Assembly (NCBI RefSeq): GCF_024181585.1
Contig: NZ_CP054258.1
Coordinates: 2,542,001 to 2,606,000, forward strand
Length of the DNA: 64,000 nucleotides
Source: Treponema socranskii subsp. buccale
Lineage (GTDB): Bacteria > Spirochaetota > Spirochaetia > Treponematales > Treponemataceae
Reading direction: 5' to 3'
This document shows, piece after piece, positions 18,504 through 26,863 of the stretch. The notes under the pieces are model-generated. The model was not told the DNA's origin. It saw only the letters and a program-made list of their open reading frames with translations, and made no database searches. Position numbers and translations under genes: made by a program. How positions within the stretch are numbered: the first letter of the stretch is position 1; each line of letters begins with the position of its first letter.

Positions 18504-19313
18504 ATGAAACTTACCAAAAGAATTATTGCCGCAGCCGCAGTCTTTGCTGCAGCGATGACGCTGTTCGTCGGATGCAAAGGCCTTCTCGGAAACGCCGACG
18601 ATGTCGAAAGCAAAGGAAAGCGCGAACAGTCTGCAACCGAAAAAAAAGGTGCGATCGACAGCCAAACGTATACGCGCTTTTATAAGCAGTTCGGGAAGAG
18701 TGAAAACGTGTATGCTGCGGACTGCGACATAACGCTTACGGGAAGCAAAAAGGGCTCTTCGTCCGCGGCGGCAGCCGGGTTTATGTTCGGGATCCACACC
18801 GACAAAGACGACCCAAAAAAGATGTCGGCCTTTGTCGCCGCCGTTCGGGTATCGGGCGGAGTAAAACAATACTACGTAAGCCATTTTACGGATTTTCAAG
18901 AATCCGAGCTGACATCAAGCACAATCCCCAACCTCGGAACAGAAGATGCTACATGGACGGAAAGAAGCTGGCAGCCACTCGATGCGAACAGTTATACCTA
19001 TGATATCGCAAAAGATATACTTACCGTAAAAATCTCCGTCGTATCCGATACGAACGGAGATATTACCGTAAAAGTCGGCAACAAGGAAGTAAAAATCACA
19101 AAAGCCGCAGGTGCGCACAGTTATGACGGTTTCAAAAATAAAGTCGATGTCGAAAAAGTACAGACAAAAACGAAGGGCTGCGTCATCGGAAAAATCGCAT
19201 CGTACGGTGTCATCTACCCGACAAATGCAAATCCCGCAAACAGTCTGACCGCAAAATGGAAAGTGTCTAACGATAAAGTTACGGTCGGCGCGCTCTTTGC
19301 GGAAGAAGAATAA
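18504..19313 (+). CDS. Secreted lipoprotein of unknown function
   Basis: 269 residues from the ATG at 18504, five bases after AAAGGAG. The signal peptide is long and Ala-rich and ends at the lipobox FVGC, so the mature protein is lipid-anchored. The mature part is beta-rich and polar (ITLTGSKKGSSSAAAAGFMFG, DILTVKISVVSDTNGDITVKVGNKEVKITK). A low-complexity charged linker (ESKGKREQSATEKKG) follows the Cys, as in many surface lipoproteins. It has its own strong promoter and a terminator, so it is monocistronic and probably abundant. I do not recognise a family. Confidence 0.82.
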   Translation: MKLTKRIIAAAAVFAAAMTLFVGCKGLLGNADDVESKGKREQSATEKKGAIDSQTYTRFYKQFGKSENVYAADCDITLTGSKKGSSSAAAAGFMFGIHTDKDDPKKMSAFVAAVRVSGGVKQYYVSHFTDFQESELTSSTIPNLGTEDATWTERSWQPLDANSYTYDIAKDILTVKISVVSDTNGDITVKVGNKEVKITKAAGAHSYDGFKNKVDVEKVQTKTKGCVIGKIASYGVIYPTNANPANSLTAKWKVSNDKVTVGALFAEEE

Positions 19314-19359
19314 TCGCTTCGGCAAATTCCGAAATCGATACTTTTTTGTAAATCAACGA

Positions 19360-19391
19360 GGGCTGTCCGAAAACGGACAGCCCCGATTTTT
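19360..19391 (+). terminator. Rho-independent terminator of the lipoprotein gene
   Basis: A ten-base perfect stem GGGCTGTCCG / CGGACAGCCC with an AAAA loop, then CGATTTTTTT. Confidence 0.9.
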
Positions 19392-19504
19392 TTCAGCCGA
19401 ACAAGCTTCGAAAGTATTTTTTAATACGGACAGGAAAAATCACGGAGAGCGAAACACGCGGCAGGTCAAACCTGCTGCACGGCACGCGGAAACCGGCGGA
19501 AAAA

Positions 19505-20728
19505 CTACCAGCGGGTTGCCGCACGCTGCAAGCGGTAGATGCTGTGATTTCCGTTGCAGTAAAACGCTATCGCACACACGAACGCGAAGAGCGGCGTATA
19601 TTGAAAACCGAAAACCGCTCCCGTAATCGCGATCGGCGCAAGGAGCGTATTCGTCGCGCTGCCGAACACCGCACCGTGACCGAGCGCCGCACCCAAAAGC
19701 GGGGGCAAGCCGAAAAGCGGGGCAGCGACATAGCCGAAAGCCGAACCGATGATAAAAAGCGGCGTAAGCTCTCCGCCTTGAAAACCTGCCGAAAGGCAGA
19801 CAACGGTAAACAGCAATTTTAAAATCCAATCGTAGGCAAACACGGCTCCGCCCTCAAAAACCGCATCGGTTATCGGAAAACTCAATCCCGCGTATCTTCC
19901 CTTATGAACGACAAGGAGCAGCGCGCTCAAAACCGCGCCGACGATAAAAACCCGCTTGTATTTATTCGGTAGCCGAACTTGAAAACGCTCATGGCAGTAT
20001 TTTAAAAGCCATGCAAAAAGCTGACCGACCGCGCAAAAGAGCAGGGCGAGCACTGTGAGCTTTGCGACAAAGGGCAGCGTAAAAGCCGCTTCGCCCATAT
20101 CGGGAAGCGGCGAATATTCGTGAGTAACGCCGAAGAGCCCCGAAACGGCCGACGCGCTTCCCGCTGCGATAATCGTCGGCACGAGCGCATAATAAAAAAG
20201 GCGACCCGTGATCATCACTTCGAGCGCAAAGCACACCGCGGCGACGGGCGTACGGAACAAACCCGCAAAACCGCCGGCCATCCCTGCAATGATAAACGTC
20301 TGCGCGAGGCGTTTGTTTTTTACGAGCTTTCCGACGGTATATCCGATCACCGCTCCGATTTGGCAGGCAACTCCTTCCCGCCCTACACTCGCCCCTCCGA
20401 CGTGTCCGAGCCACGTCGCACCGACGGCAAGCGGCACCATGCGGAACGGAATCGTGCGTCCGTCGTCGAACTCTGCGGCGAACACGAGATTCATACCCTC
20501 TTCGGCGCCGCCGCCCCACTTGTCGTATACGAACACGATGCAAAGCCCGAGCAGCGGTAAAAGCGGAATTAAAATCATCTGATGCGCGTCTCGAAAATTA
20601 TTAATTAACAATAAGCCTCGTCCGAATACCGCGCACACGGCACCGGAACACACGCCGACCGCGCAGGACAGCGCGCCTATTTTGAGCACGGATAAAATTC
20701 GATACCGCCATATATGAAACGTGCGCAT
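19505..20728 (-). CDS. CLC-type anion/proton antiporter, probably fluoride-specific
   Basis: 407 residues with about ten hydrophobic segments. The gating-glutamate motif GREGV is at 116-120 (Glu118), and the position of the chloride GSGIP motif reads EEGMNL (77-81). GFQGGELTPLF (316-325) corresponds to the GGEVTPLF block of CLC-F proteins. The short length and these replacements fit the CLC-F (fluoride/H+) clade, as I recall it, better than chloride CLCs; an alignment would settle this. On the minus strand TATAAT (20742-20737) sits eight bases from the ATG and no Shine-Dalgarno is present, so the mRNA may be leaderless. No fluoride riboswitch is visible. Confidence 0.8.
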   Translation of the reverse strand: MRTFHIWRYRILSVLKIGALSCAVGVCSGAVCAVFGRGLLLINNFRDAHQMILIPLLPLLGLCIVFVYDKWGGGAEEGMNLVFAAEFDDGRTIPFRMVPLAVGATWLGHVGGASVGREGVACQIGAVIGYTVGKLVKNKRLAQTFIIAGMAGGFAGLFRTPVAAVCFALEVMITGRLFYYALVPTIIAAGSASAVSGLFGVTHEYSPLPDMGEAAFTLPFVAKLTVLALLFCAVGQLFAWLLKYCHERFQVRLPNKYKRVFIVGAVLSALLLVVHKGRYAGLSFPITDAVFEGGAVFAYDWILKLLFTVVCLSAGFQGGELTPLFIIGSAFGYVAAPLFGLPPLLGAALGHGAVFGSATNTLLAPIAITGAVFGFQYTPLFAFVCAIAFYCNGNHSIYRLQRAATRW

Positions 20729-20804
20729 AACTTACAATTATAATTATTTCACAATTCCGCGTCTATCGCTTTGAAAAAAATTGAAAAATTATTTTGAAAA
20801 CGCA

Positions 20805-22058
20805 TCATGTGCCGCGCTCGCCGGCAAAGGCGCGCATCGGAAGACTTATGCGTATGCCCGTCACAAGTGCAAAGCCCGCACAAAACGCACTCGCAAAAGA
20901 AAACATCGATCCGTCGCTTTTTTTAAAAATCGTATAAGAGATATCCTGCATAAAACGAATACCGACAGAGCCTACGGCATGGGGCGGCGTACAAAACGAT
21001 ACACCGAAAGTTCCCGAAAAAGCGGGAGAAGCCGTACGTTCGCCGAAAAACGTCGGAGCGCCGAGCGTAACGGCAGGGCCGGCATAAGCGCGAATATTGT
21101 CGTTCAGCTCCAAAATAAACACGAGCGGAACCAAAACGGCACCTCCGTTATATCCTTTGATCATCGTTCCGATTCCCGGACGGAACTTCCATTTTGAAAA
21201 CGTTATGTCGGCACCGGAATCGATGCCTCGAAAATTCGCGAAAAAACGCTCAGGTTCGAAAAACGACCAATCTATCGCCATAGAAAAACTGCAGATAAAA
21301 TTATCGATACATTTACCGGAATCGGATCCGGTCTTTTTCGGATCGGCGTCGACTTTTACCGTATCTGTACGTATGAACTCGGACGACTCATCCCCGCCCG
21401 ATTCACCGCTGTCGGCAACCGTTTTTTCGCCCGATTCTTTATCGCTTTTACCGGAAGCCGCCGTTTCCGCGTCAGCCGTCGTGCCGTTTGTTTTTTTTTC
21501 GGAATTTTCACCGGAAGAAGGTGCGCCGGTTTTTTGCTTATCGGAACCGTTCGAAGTCTTTCCGCCCGCCGCGCTTTTTGCCGAAGGAACAAATCGCCCC
21601 GCGCCGACATAATACGTTTTCCAATAATGCTCATCGAGAGACGAAACGATAACTCCCGTTTTCGGACCGTCGCTCGCCGCGTGGATCATTTTACCCTCTC
21701 CGATATACAAACCGACATGCGTCATGCGCCCCGACGACGATGCGGAAAAAAAGAGCAAATCGCCCGCTTCGATTTCATCGTCCGAAATATGCTCGACAAA
21801 TCGATATATGGCATGTGAACTGCGGGGAAGCTGCACCTTCGCCGATTTACGCGCGATAAAATAGATAAAGCCGGAACAATCGAAGGATTCCGGTCCTACC
21901 CCGCCTGCAGCATAGGGCGAGCCGATATATTTTTTTGCTTCCGCAATAAGCGCTTCGCGCTTCGCCTGCGCCGCTTTCGTTTTCGATTCGGCGGATACCG
22001 CCGCGCAAAGTGCAAACAAAACTATGCCGAAATACAGACGGCTTCGTACTATTCCCAT
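20805..22058 (-). CDS. NlpC/P60 peptidoglycan hydrolase with C-terminal barrel-like domain
   Basis: 417 residues. A signal peptide (cleavage near VSA-ES) is followed by an NlpC/P60 domain at about 35-155: the nucleophile Cys61 in FDCSGF, His114 in THVGLYIG and HAA at 126. This family cleaves gamma-D-Glu-diaminoacyl bonds of peptidoglycan. A Ser/Lys/Glu-rich low-complexity linker (about 155-245) leads to a C-terminal region of alternating aromatic/hydrophobic strands (WSFFEPERFF, GTMIKGYNGGAVLVPLVFILELN, AGPAVTLGAPTFFG) resembling an outer-membrane beta-barrel. The fusion is unusual. TATAAT (22070-22065) lies six bases before the ATG, with no Shine-Dalgarno. Confidence 0.85.
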   Translation of the reverse strand: MGIVRSRLYFGIVLFALCAAVSAESKTKAAQAKREALIAEAKKYIGSPYAAGGVGPESFDCSGFIYFIARKSAKVQLPRSSHAIYRFVEHISDDEIEAGDLLFFSASSSGRMTHVGLYIGEGKMIHAASDGPKTGVIVSSLDEHYWKTYYVGAGRFVPSAKSAAGGKTSNGSDKQKTGAPSSGENSEKKTNGTTADAETAASGKSDKESGEKTVADSGESGGDESSEFIRTDTVKVDADPKKTGSDSGKCIDNFICSFSMAIDWSFFEPERFFANFRGIDSGADITFSKWKFRPGIGTMIKGYNGGAVLVPLVFILELNDNIRAYAGPAVTLGAPTFFGERTASPAFSGTFGVSFCTPPHAVGSVGIRFMQDISYTIFKKSDGSMFSFASAFCAGFALVTGIRISLPMRAFAGERGT

Positions 22059-22138
22059 ACTTCTATTATAGGCGAAAAAGGGAATTTTTTCAGCGATTTT
22101 TTATAATGCGACAACATGATCGAATCGCAAATTTTTTG

Positions 22139-22168
22139 TTGACAGATTCATCGAAGTATAATTATAAT
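22139..22168 (+). promoter_or_regulatory. Promoter of brnTA (leaderless)
   Basis: TTGACA (22139-22144), an 18-base spacer and TATAAT (22163-22168). The expected transcript start, seven bases later, is exactly the ATG of brnT (22175). The AT-rich spacer is also a plausible autoregulatory operator for BrnA. Confidence 0.75.
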
Positions 22169-22174
22169 ATAATT

Positions 22175-22465
22175 ATGGATGAAATACTGTTTGAATGGGA
22201 TCCGCTTAAATCGGATTTAAATTATGCAAAACATAAAGTAACATTCGACGAAGCGAAAACGGTATTTTATGATGAAAATGCCATATTGATTGCAGATCCC
22301 GATCATTCAAACCAGGCTGAAGACCGCTTCATCATACTCGGTTTAAGCACAGAATTGCATATGTTGTTGGTATGTCACTGTTATAAAGAAAACGATAGAA
22401 TTAGAATTATTTCTGCCCGAAAAGCGAATTTAAAAGAATCAAAAGAATATGGAGGACGAATATGA
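22175..22465 (+). CDS. brnT: BrnT-family ribonuclease toxin
   Basis: 96 residues of the BrnT (DUF497) family: FEWDPLKSDLNYAKHKVTFDEAKTVF at the N-terminus, the RFIILG strand and the RIISARKANLKE end are the family hallmarks. BrnT toxins have a RelE-like fold and cut RNA; they are neutralised by the DNA-binding antitoxin encoded next. The gene overlaps brnA by four bases (ATGA at 22462-22465), the standard order. The start at 22175 is favoured because the family begins a few residues before FEWD and the promoter places the transcript start there. It lies between two housekeeping-type genes, as mobile TA modules often do. Confidence 0.92.
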   Translation: MDEILFEWDPLKSDLNYAKHKVTFDEAKTVFYDENAILIADPDHSNQAEDRFIILGLSTELHMLLVCHCYKENDRIRIISARKANLKESKEYGGRI

Positions 22466-22674
22466 GAAGCCATTATGATTTTTCGAAAGGGATAAAAAAC
22501 CCTTATGCAGATACATTAAAAAAACAAATCACGATCAGGTTGGATGACAGTGTAATCGATTATTTTAAAGATATGGCGAAAAGAACGGGAATATCATATC
22601 AAAACATCATTAATTATTATCTTTTGGATTGTGTAAAAGAAAAGCGGCGTCTTGAATTGACGTTCAGCAAGTAA
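22462..22674 (+). CDS. brnA: BrnA-family antitoxin
   Basis: 70 residues: MRSHYDFSKGIKNPYADTLK followed by the ribbon-helix-helix part QITIRLDDSVIDYFKDMAKR and TGISYQNIINYYLLDC. This is the BrnA family, which binds BrnT through the N-terminal part and represses the operon through the RHH domain. A GGAGG precedes the ATG, unlike brnT, so the antitoxin can be initiated independently of the leaderless toxin. No terminator is seen before the acyl-CoA synthetase gene 60 bases downstream. Confidence 0.92.
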   Translation: MRSHYDFSKGIKNPYADTLKKQITIRLDDSVIDYFKDMAKRTGISYQNIINYYLLDCVKEKRRLELTFSK

Positions 22675-22733
22675 ATGTTCGTTGCATAAATTTATCCCCC
22701 CGATTTCGCAATTGTGTGATAAAATAGTATAAT

Positions 22734-24470
22734 ATGACAAACACAAACAATCTTCCCTGGTCGTTTCTCGATTCATACCGAGGCAAAGTTTTCGACGGCG
22801 AATGGCCGACTTTTCCGCAAGTGTTCCGGATTTCCGCAGAGCGGTTTCCGGACAGTCCGTGCTTTACCGATTTCGACGGCCCGAACGCTTCAAAACGGTC
22901 TTTCAGTTACGCGCAAGCGCTGAAAAATATAGAATCGCTTGCGGTATGGCTCACGGCGAACGGCATTAAAAAAGGAGATCGGGTTGCCGTAACCGGAAAG
23001 AATTCGCCCGAGTGGGCGATCGCATATTTGGCGATCCTTTTTGCCGGCGGTATCGTCGTCCCGATCGATTACGCGCTGCGCGACAACGAAGTCGACAATC
23101 TTTTGCGCGTATCGGATCCGAAAATCATCTTCGTCGACGAAGAAAAATACGAATACTTCGCACGCAATGCCGCCTCTTTGAAAGTCATGTCGCTGAGTCC
23201 GAAGTACCCGGAAACCTATGTTTGTAATTTAAAAGCCGACGGCAAAATCGAACCGAACAGGGAAGCCGAAAGCGGCGATGTCGCGGCGATTTTATTTACG
23301 TCGGGAACGACGGGTACGCCCAAAGGCGTCATGCTCACGCACGAAAATTTAATAAGCGACTGCTATATCGCACAGCTGAATTTCAGGCACTACAACGGAG
23401 ACGTGTTTTACGCGCTCCTTCCGATTCATCACGCGTACACGATGCAGGCGGCGTTTATCAATCCGCTGTCGACGGGAGCCGAAATCGTATTCGGAAAAAA
23501 TATGGCCGTCTCCCGCCTCATGCGAGAACTGCGCGAAGGCAAGATTACCGTTATGCTCGGTGTGCCGCTTTTATACAACAAACTGCTCGCCGGCATAAAA
23601 AAAGGCATACGCGAAAAAGGCGTACTCGTCGCAGGCATTATGCGCTTTCTCATGGGGTTTTCCTATCTCGTCAAAAAACTCACCGGAAAAAATCCCGGAA
23701 AAGTGCTGTTCAAAGCGGTACTCCAACAGGCGAACATCTACACGCTGCGCGTCGCAATCTGCGGAGGCGGACCGCTTTCTTCGAGCGTGTTCAAAGCGTA
23801 CAACGCCGCGGGCATCAATTTTATTCAAGGGTACGGCTTGACCGAAACGAGTCCCATCATCGCGCTGAATCCGGTCGAACGTTTTAAAATCGAAAGCGTC
23901 GGCAAAGATTTTTATCCGTACGAAGAAGTTAAAATTATCAATCCCGATAAAGACGGTATCGGAGAAATCGCCGTGAAAGGCCCGATGGTAATGAAAGGCT
24001 ATTACAATATGCCGGAAGAAACGGCGAAAATGTTTACCGACGACGGCTTTTTCAAAACGGGCGATGTCGGCAAAATCGACGACGAACGCTATATTTCGCT
24101 GTGCGGACGGGCAAAGAACATCATCGTCACGTCGGGCGGAAAAAACGTGTATCCCGAAGAGATCGAAGACGCGTTTCAGCTCTACGACAATATTCAGCAG
24201 ATCACGGCGCAGGGTTATGTCGAAGACGACGAATCGAAATCGGAAAGTATAGAAGCGCTGATTTATCCGAGCGACGAAGCGTTCAAAAAACTCGGCATAG
24301 AACGAGGCGATTCTTTTTCGAATGACGATATACGGCATCTGATCCAAGCCGACGTCGATGCGGTAAATCACACGCTGCAGCCTTATGCGCGGATCACGAA
24401 GATAACGATTCTCGACAAACCGCTGGAAATGACGACGACGCTCAAAGTAAAACGGAATTACAAAAAATAA
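22734..24470 (+). CDS. AMP-forming long-chain acyl-CoA synthetase
   Basis: 578 residues of the ANL superfamily: P-loop ILFTSGTTGTPKGVML (187-201), the aromatic-acid/acyl gate YGLTETSPI, adenosine contact KTGDVGKID, and hinge plus catalytic-Lys region SLCGRAKNIIVTSGGKNVYPEEIE with C-terminal ETTTLKVKR-like lysines. It should activate fatty acids to acyl-CoA (or acyl-ACP) at the inner face of the membrane for lipid synthesis. It lacks a Shine-Dalgarno; a -10-like TAAAAT at 22720-22725 would place the transcript start within two bases of the ATG. The exact chain length and acceptor cannot be read. Confidence 0.9.
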   Translation: MTNTNNLPWSFLDSYRGKVFDGEWPTFPQVFRISAERFPDSPCFTDFDGPNASKRSFSYAQALKNIESLAVWLTANGIKKGDRVAVTGKNSPEWAIAYLAILFAGGIVVPIDYALRDNEVDNLLRVSDPKIIFVDEEKYEYFARNAASLKVMSLSPKYPETYVCNLKADGKIEPNREAESGDVAAILFTSGTTGTPKGVMLTHENLISDCYIAQLNFRHYNGDVFYALLPIHHAYTMQAAFINPLSTGAEIVFGKNMAVSRLMRELREGKITVMLGVPLLYNKLLAGIKKGIREKGVLVAGIMRFLMGFSYLVKKLTGKNPGKVLFKAVLQQANIYTLRVAICGGGPLSSSVFKAYNAAGINFIQGYGLTETSPIIALNPVERFKIESVGKDFYPYEEVKIINPDKDGIGEIAVKGPMVMKGYYNMPEETAKMFTDDGFFKTGDVGKIDDERYISLCGRAKNIIVTSGGKNVYPEEIEDAFQLYDNIQQITAQGYVEDDESKSESIEALIYPSDEAFKKLGIERGDSFSNDDIRHLIQADVDAVNHTLQPYARITKITILDKPLEMTTTLKVKRNYKK

Positions 24471-24489
24471 TAATTAATAATTCGAAAAG

Positions 24490-24518
24490 TTGTGGAAAGC
24501 GATGAAATATGCTATACT
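24490..24518 (+). promoter_or_regulatory. Promoter of a small leaderless open frame
   Basis: TTGTGG (24490-24495), a 17-base spacer and TATACT (24513-24518). The predicted transcript start at 24525 falls on an in-frame GTG directly followed by ATG. Confidence 0.6.
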
Positions 24519-24524
24519 GTATTA

Positions 24525-24698
24525 GTGATGATAGAGAAGCGCACCGATAAAAACAGTACACTTCCTCGCATAAAAGCGCATACAAGTAAAGCAAACTACT
24601 TGACACAACTGTGCGCATCGCAAATCCTGTTCCCGAGCGCGTGCTCAACTCGTGGGAATTTATCGACGCGATCCGAAACCGGCTTTAATGCGATATAA
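24525..24698 (+). CDS. Small leaderless open frame, possibly a frameshifted remnant
   Basis: 57 residues if started at the GTG (24525) placed at the predicted transcript start, with ATG as second codon. No family is recognised. A different frame of the same DNA (about 24613-24687) reads RIANPVPERVLNSWEFIDAI, which looks more protein-like than the long frame, so the locus may be a gene broken by a frameshift just after its start. It lies between the acyl-CoA synthetase gene and Rpn debris. Confidence 0.3.
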   Translation: MMIEKRTDKNSTLPRIKAHTSKANYLTQLCASQILFPSACSTRGNLSTRSETGFNAI

Positions 24699-24707
24699 AA
24701 TTAATTA

Positions 24708-24914
24708 TTAATTTTTTCGGACGACACGTATCTGCGATCCCGCCCTCCGCGGCTCACTCACGCTCGGCCTCCTCGCTCGCTTGCGCTCGCTCCGGTGGCT
24801 GCCTGCGGCACCGCTCCGGCCGGGCGTAAGTTTATACCTCATCTTCATGACCGTACCGAACATAAAGTCGTCGGTAAAGGTGAGTTCTTCGACGGGTTTA
24901 GGAATATATTCCAT
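24708..24914 (-). pseudogene. N-terminal fragment of an Rpn-type nuclease/transposase
   Basis: From the ATG at 24914 the frame gives MEYIPKPVEELTFTDDFMFG, the typical N-terminus of PD-(D/E)XK (Rpn, PF12784-like) proteins. After about 24 residues it changes to basic low-complexity sequence (HRSERKRARRPSV), encoded by the GC-rich GAGCGAGCG-type spacer at 24730-24830. The remaining ~250 residues of the family are missing. The frame continues upstream to 25055 with unrelated-looking sequence. It is best read as a deletion remnant. Confidence 0.6.
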
Positions 24915-25112
24915 GGGGATACCTTCGATTGTTGAGATAGAGCCGGCAGGAAAGTCTCTGCAATATATATCACCTGTAAAACTGTAAATTCCGCGGTTTT
25001 TTATGAAAAATACACGTAACTGCCACGAACGGCGGTTCCGCAGCTCCTTCTCCAAAATCGCTTCAAAAAACTCCGAAATCGCAACATCTCCGCGATATAT
25101 AAGTAGGGAGGT

Positions 25113-25376
25113 CGATAAAAAGCATCGGCTGAAATAGCGCCTCCGCTAAAGTCCGGAGCCGAAAAACGCCGAAGCGTTTTTCTTTTATGGGAGACACTCG
25201 CGATTTCTGCGCCTTGCTCGAAATCGCAGCGTTCTTATCTCGTGTTTGCGTTGCAAACTCGACTATTGAACGTGTGCGCCGCTTGAAACTTCGCGCTTAC
25301 GCGCTCGTTGCGAGGCGCGCGCACAGAAAAAACTTTTTCGGAAGTTGCAACTTCCTGCAAAAGTTTTTTGAGAGGT
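25113..25376 (+). repeat. Structured leader element, copy B (two partial units)
   Basis: Unit B1 (25113-25192): GGCTGAAATAGCGCC at 25127-25141, a hairpin AAAAACGC/GCGTTTTT (25163-25180) and then TTATGGGAG. Unit B2 (about 25226-25376): GTTTGC..GCAAACTCGACTATTGAACG, a longer GTGTGCGC...GCGCGCAC stem, and the AAAACTTTTT/AAAAGTTTTT hairpin with inner GGAAGTT/AACTTCC, then GAGAGGT before the Rpn start. The hairpin sequence differs from copies A and C, but the pairing is kept. Confidence 0.75.
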
Positions 25377-25379
25377 ATT

Positions 25380-26285
25380 ATGGCAACACACAATCGTCGG
25401 TATAAAGATTCGGTCTTTGTCGATTTTTTCGGCGAAGATAAAAATGCGAAAGCAAACTTTCTTTCGCTCTACAACGCATTGCATGGAACAGAACTTGACG
25501 CATCATCGGCGGAACTCGAACCGCTCCGTCTCGAACAGGTGATGTATATGGCGTTCCGCAACGACGTCGCCTGTCTCGTCGACAGGAAAATCATCGTATT
25601 GATCGAACACCAATCCACAATCAACGCCAACATGCCGCTCCGCTTTTTGCAGTACGCCGCACGCCTTTATGAGCGCATTCAAAACCCGCGCGACCGCTAT
25701 CTGAGACGCCTGAAGAAGATTCCTACGCCGGAGTTCTACGTATTCTACAACGGCGAAGAAGATTACCCGGAAAGCACGACCCTCCGTCTGTCCGACGCTT
25801 TTATAGCGGCGCCCGAAAAACCGAGCCTCGAACTCGTTGTCAGCGTGACGAATATCAATTATAATAAGGGTAATGAAATCTTACATACGTGTAAACCGCT
25901 GAAGGAGTACACGCTGTTCGTAGATGCCGTGAGAAGACACACAAAGCTCGACAGCGAAAACGGCTTTCGAAACGCGATCAAAGAGTGCATACAAAACGAC
26001 ATCCTGCGGGAGTATTTACAAAGAAAAAGTCGGGAGGTGATGAATATGCTCATAGCTGAATACGATTACGACGTGGACATTGCCGTGCAGCGGGAGGAAG
26101 CATTACAAGAAGGCGAAGCGAAAGGTTTTTCGCTTGGTATCGCACAGGGAAAACAGGAAGGCATTTCCGCCGGCTCACATCAAAAAGCGCTTGAAACGGC
26201 TCAAATCTTAAAACAGCTAGGCGATCCCATACAAAAGATTGCCCAAGCGACCGGCCTTACCGAAAAAGAAATCAAACAGCTGTAA
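25380..26285 (+). CDS. Rpn-family recombination-promoting nuclease / putative transposase
   Basis: 301 residues from the ATG at 25380, behind GAGAGGT. N-terminal RRYKDSVFVDFFGED, then IVLIEHQSTINANMPLRFLQYAARLYE (the E-x-Q of the PD-(D/E)XK core: IEHQ), PTPEFYVFYNG, and the family's repetitive C-terminus EEALQEGEAKGFSLGIAQGKQEG. Rpn proteins (PF12784) are DNA endonucleases that promote recombination and are amplified in spirochaetes. The gene appears intact and is flanked by fragments of relatives (24708-24914, 28959-29051). It is preceded by leader copy B. Confidence 0.88.
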   Translation: MATHNRRYKDSVFVDFFGEDKNAKANFLSLYNALHGTELDASSAELEPLRLEQVMYMAFRNDVACLVDRKIIVLIEHQSTINANMPLRFLQYAARLYERIQNPRDRYLRRLKKIPTPEFYVFYNGEEDYPESTTLRLSDAFIAAPEKPSLELVVSVTNINYNKGNEILHTCKPLKEYTLFVDAVRRHTKLDSENGFRNAIKECIQNDILREYLQRKSREVMNMLIAEYDYDVDIAVQREEALQEGEAKGFSLGIAQGKQEGISAGSHQKALETAQILKQLGDPIQKIAQATGLTEKEIKQL

Positions 26286-26762
26286 ACCGAGCTGCTCGCG
26301 CGGCAGCAATTCGTCACATCTTCGACCGCCTCTCGTTTTACCTCTTTTCATTTACATGATTTTTTCCGTGTATACATTTCCGGTGCAACCGCTCTGAAAA
26401 CGCTTCACATTTTCAGAGTTAGCTCTAAAAACTGCAGTTTTAGAGGTTCCAATAATTAATAAAACAAAAATATCACGTGTCCTCGACAGGGATTACGCAT
26501 GAAAAATGTATACACAGAAAAGAGACATAATATAAAATAAAAAAGGCGGAACGCGAGGCAGCGGCAATGCCGCCGAGCCGCTCAGACCGATGGCAAGCGA
26601 ACTTTTTGGTAAAAAAGTTCGCGCAGTCCGATTCCAATCACGGTCTGCCGCGGCGAACGGCAGGGCTGCTGCCGGGAGTGCAGCCGATTTTTTACGGTAA
26701 TGGTTATTTTTTGAGGAATATAGATTCTCATGCGTAAGCCCTGTGTCCTCGATTAATAAAAG
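26286..26762. other. Gene-free region rich in inverted repeats
   Basis: No gene is seen. It holds CTCTAAAA...TTTTAGAG near 26426-26450, and a nested structure at about 26583-26645 in which CAGACCG pairs with CGGTCTG around an inner GCGAACTTTTT/AAAAAGTTCGC hairpin (26597-26622), flanked by GC-rich CGGCA/TGCCG segments. The right end carries the promoter of the BspA-like gene. Confidence 0.55.
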
Positions 26763-26791
26763 TTGTGAAAATCAGCGGAATATGTTATAAT
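26763..26791 (+). promoter_or_regulatory. Promoter of the phase-variable lipoprotein gene
   Basis: TTGTGA (26763-26768), a 17-base spacer and a perfect TATAAT (26786-26791). The leader of about 65 bases contains a short AAGAC...GTCTT stem and ends TTATGGGAGG, a reduced form of the leader element seen elsewhere in the window. Confidence 0.75.
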
Positions 26792-26863
26792 AATCATAGG
26801 ATAGCGGAAGTGTTCGACATCGGAAGACGTGCATCCTGCAAAAGTCTTTATGGGAGGTTTATG

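Noticed and set aside
19505-20800. Possible fluoride riboswitch before the CLC gene
   Set aside because: The start codon is only eight bases from the -10 box and no riboswitch motif is visible.
25187-25405. 72-codon frame in front of the Rpn gene
   Set aside because: It lies wholly within leader copy B; its sequence is explained by the hairpins and it overlaps the Rpn start in another frame.
26583-26645. Nested inverted repeats as ends of an insertion sequence
   Set aside because: Only 63 bases apart with no transposase or target duplication; they look like one hairpin structure.
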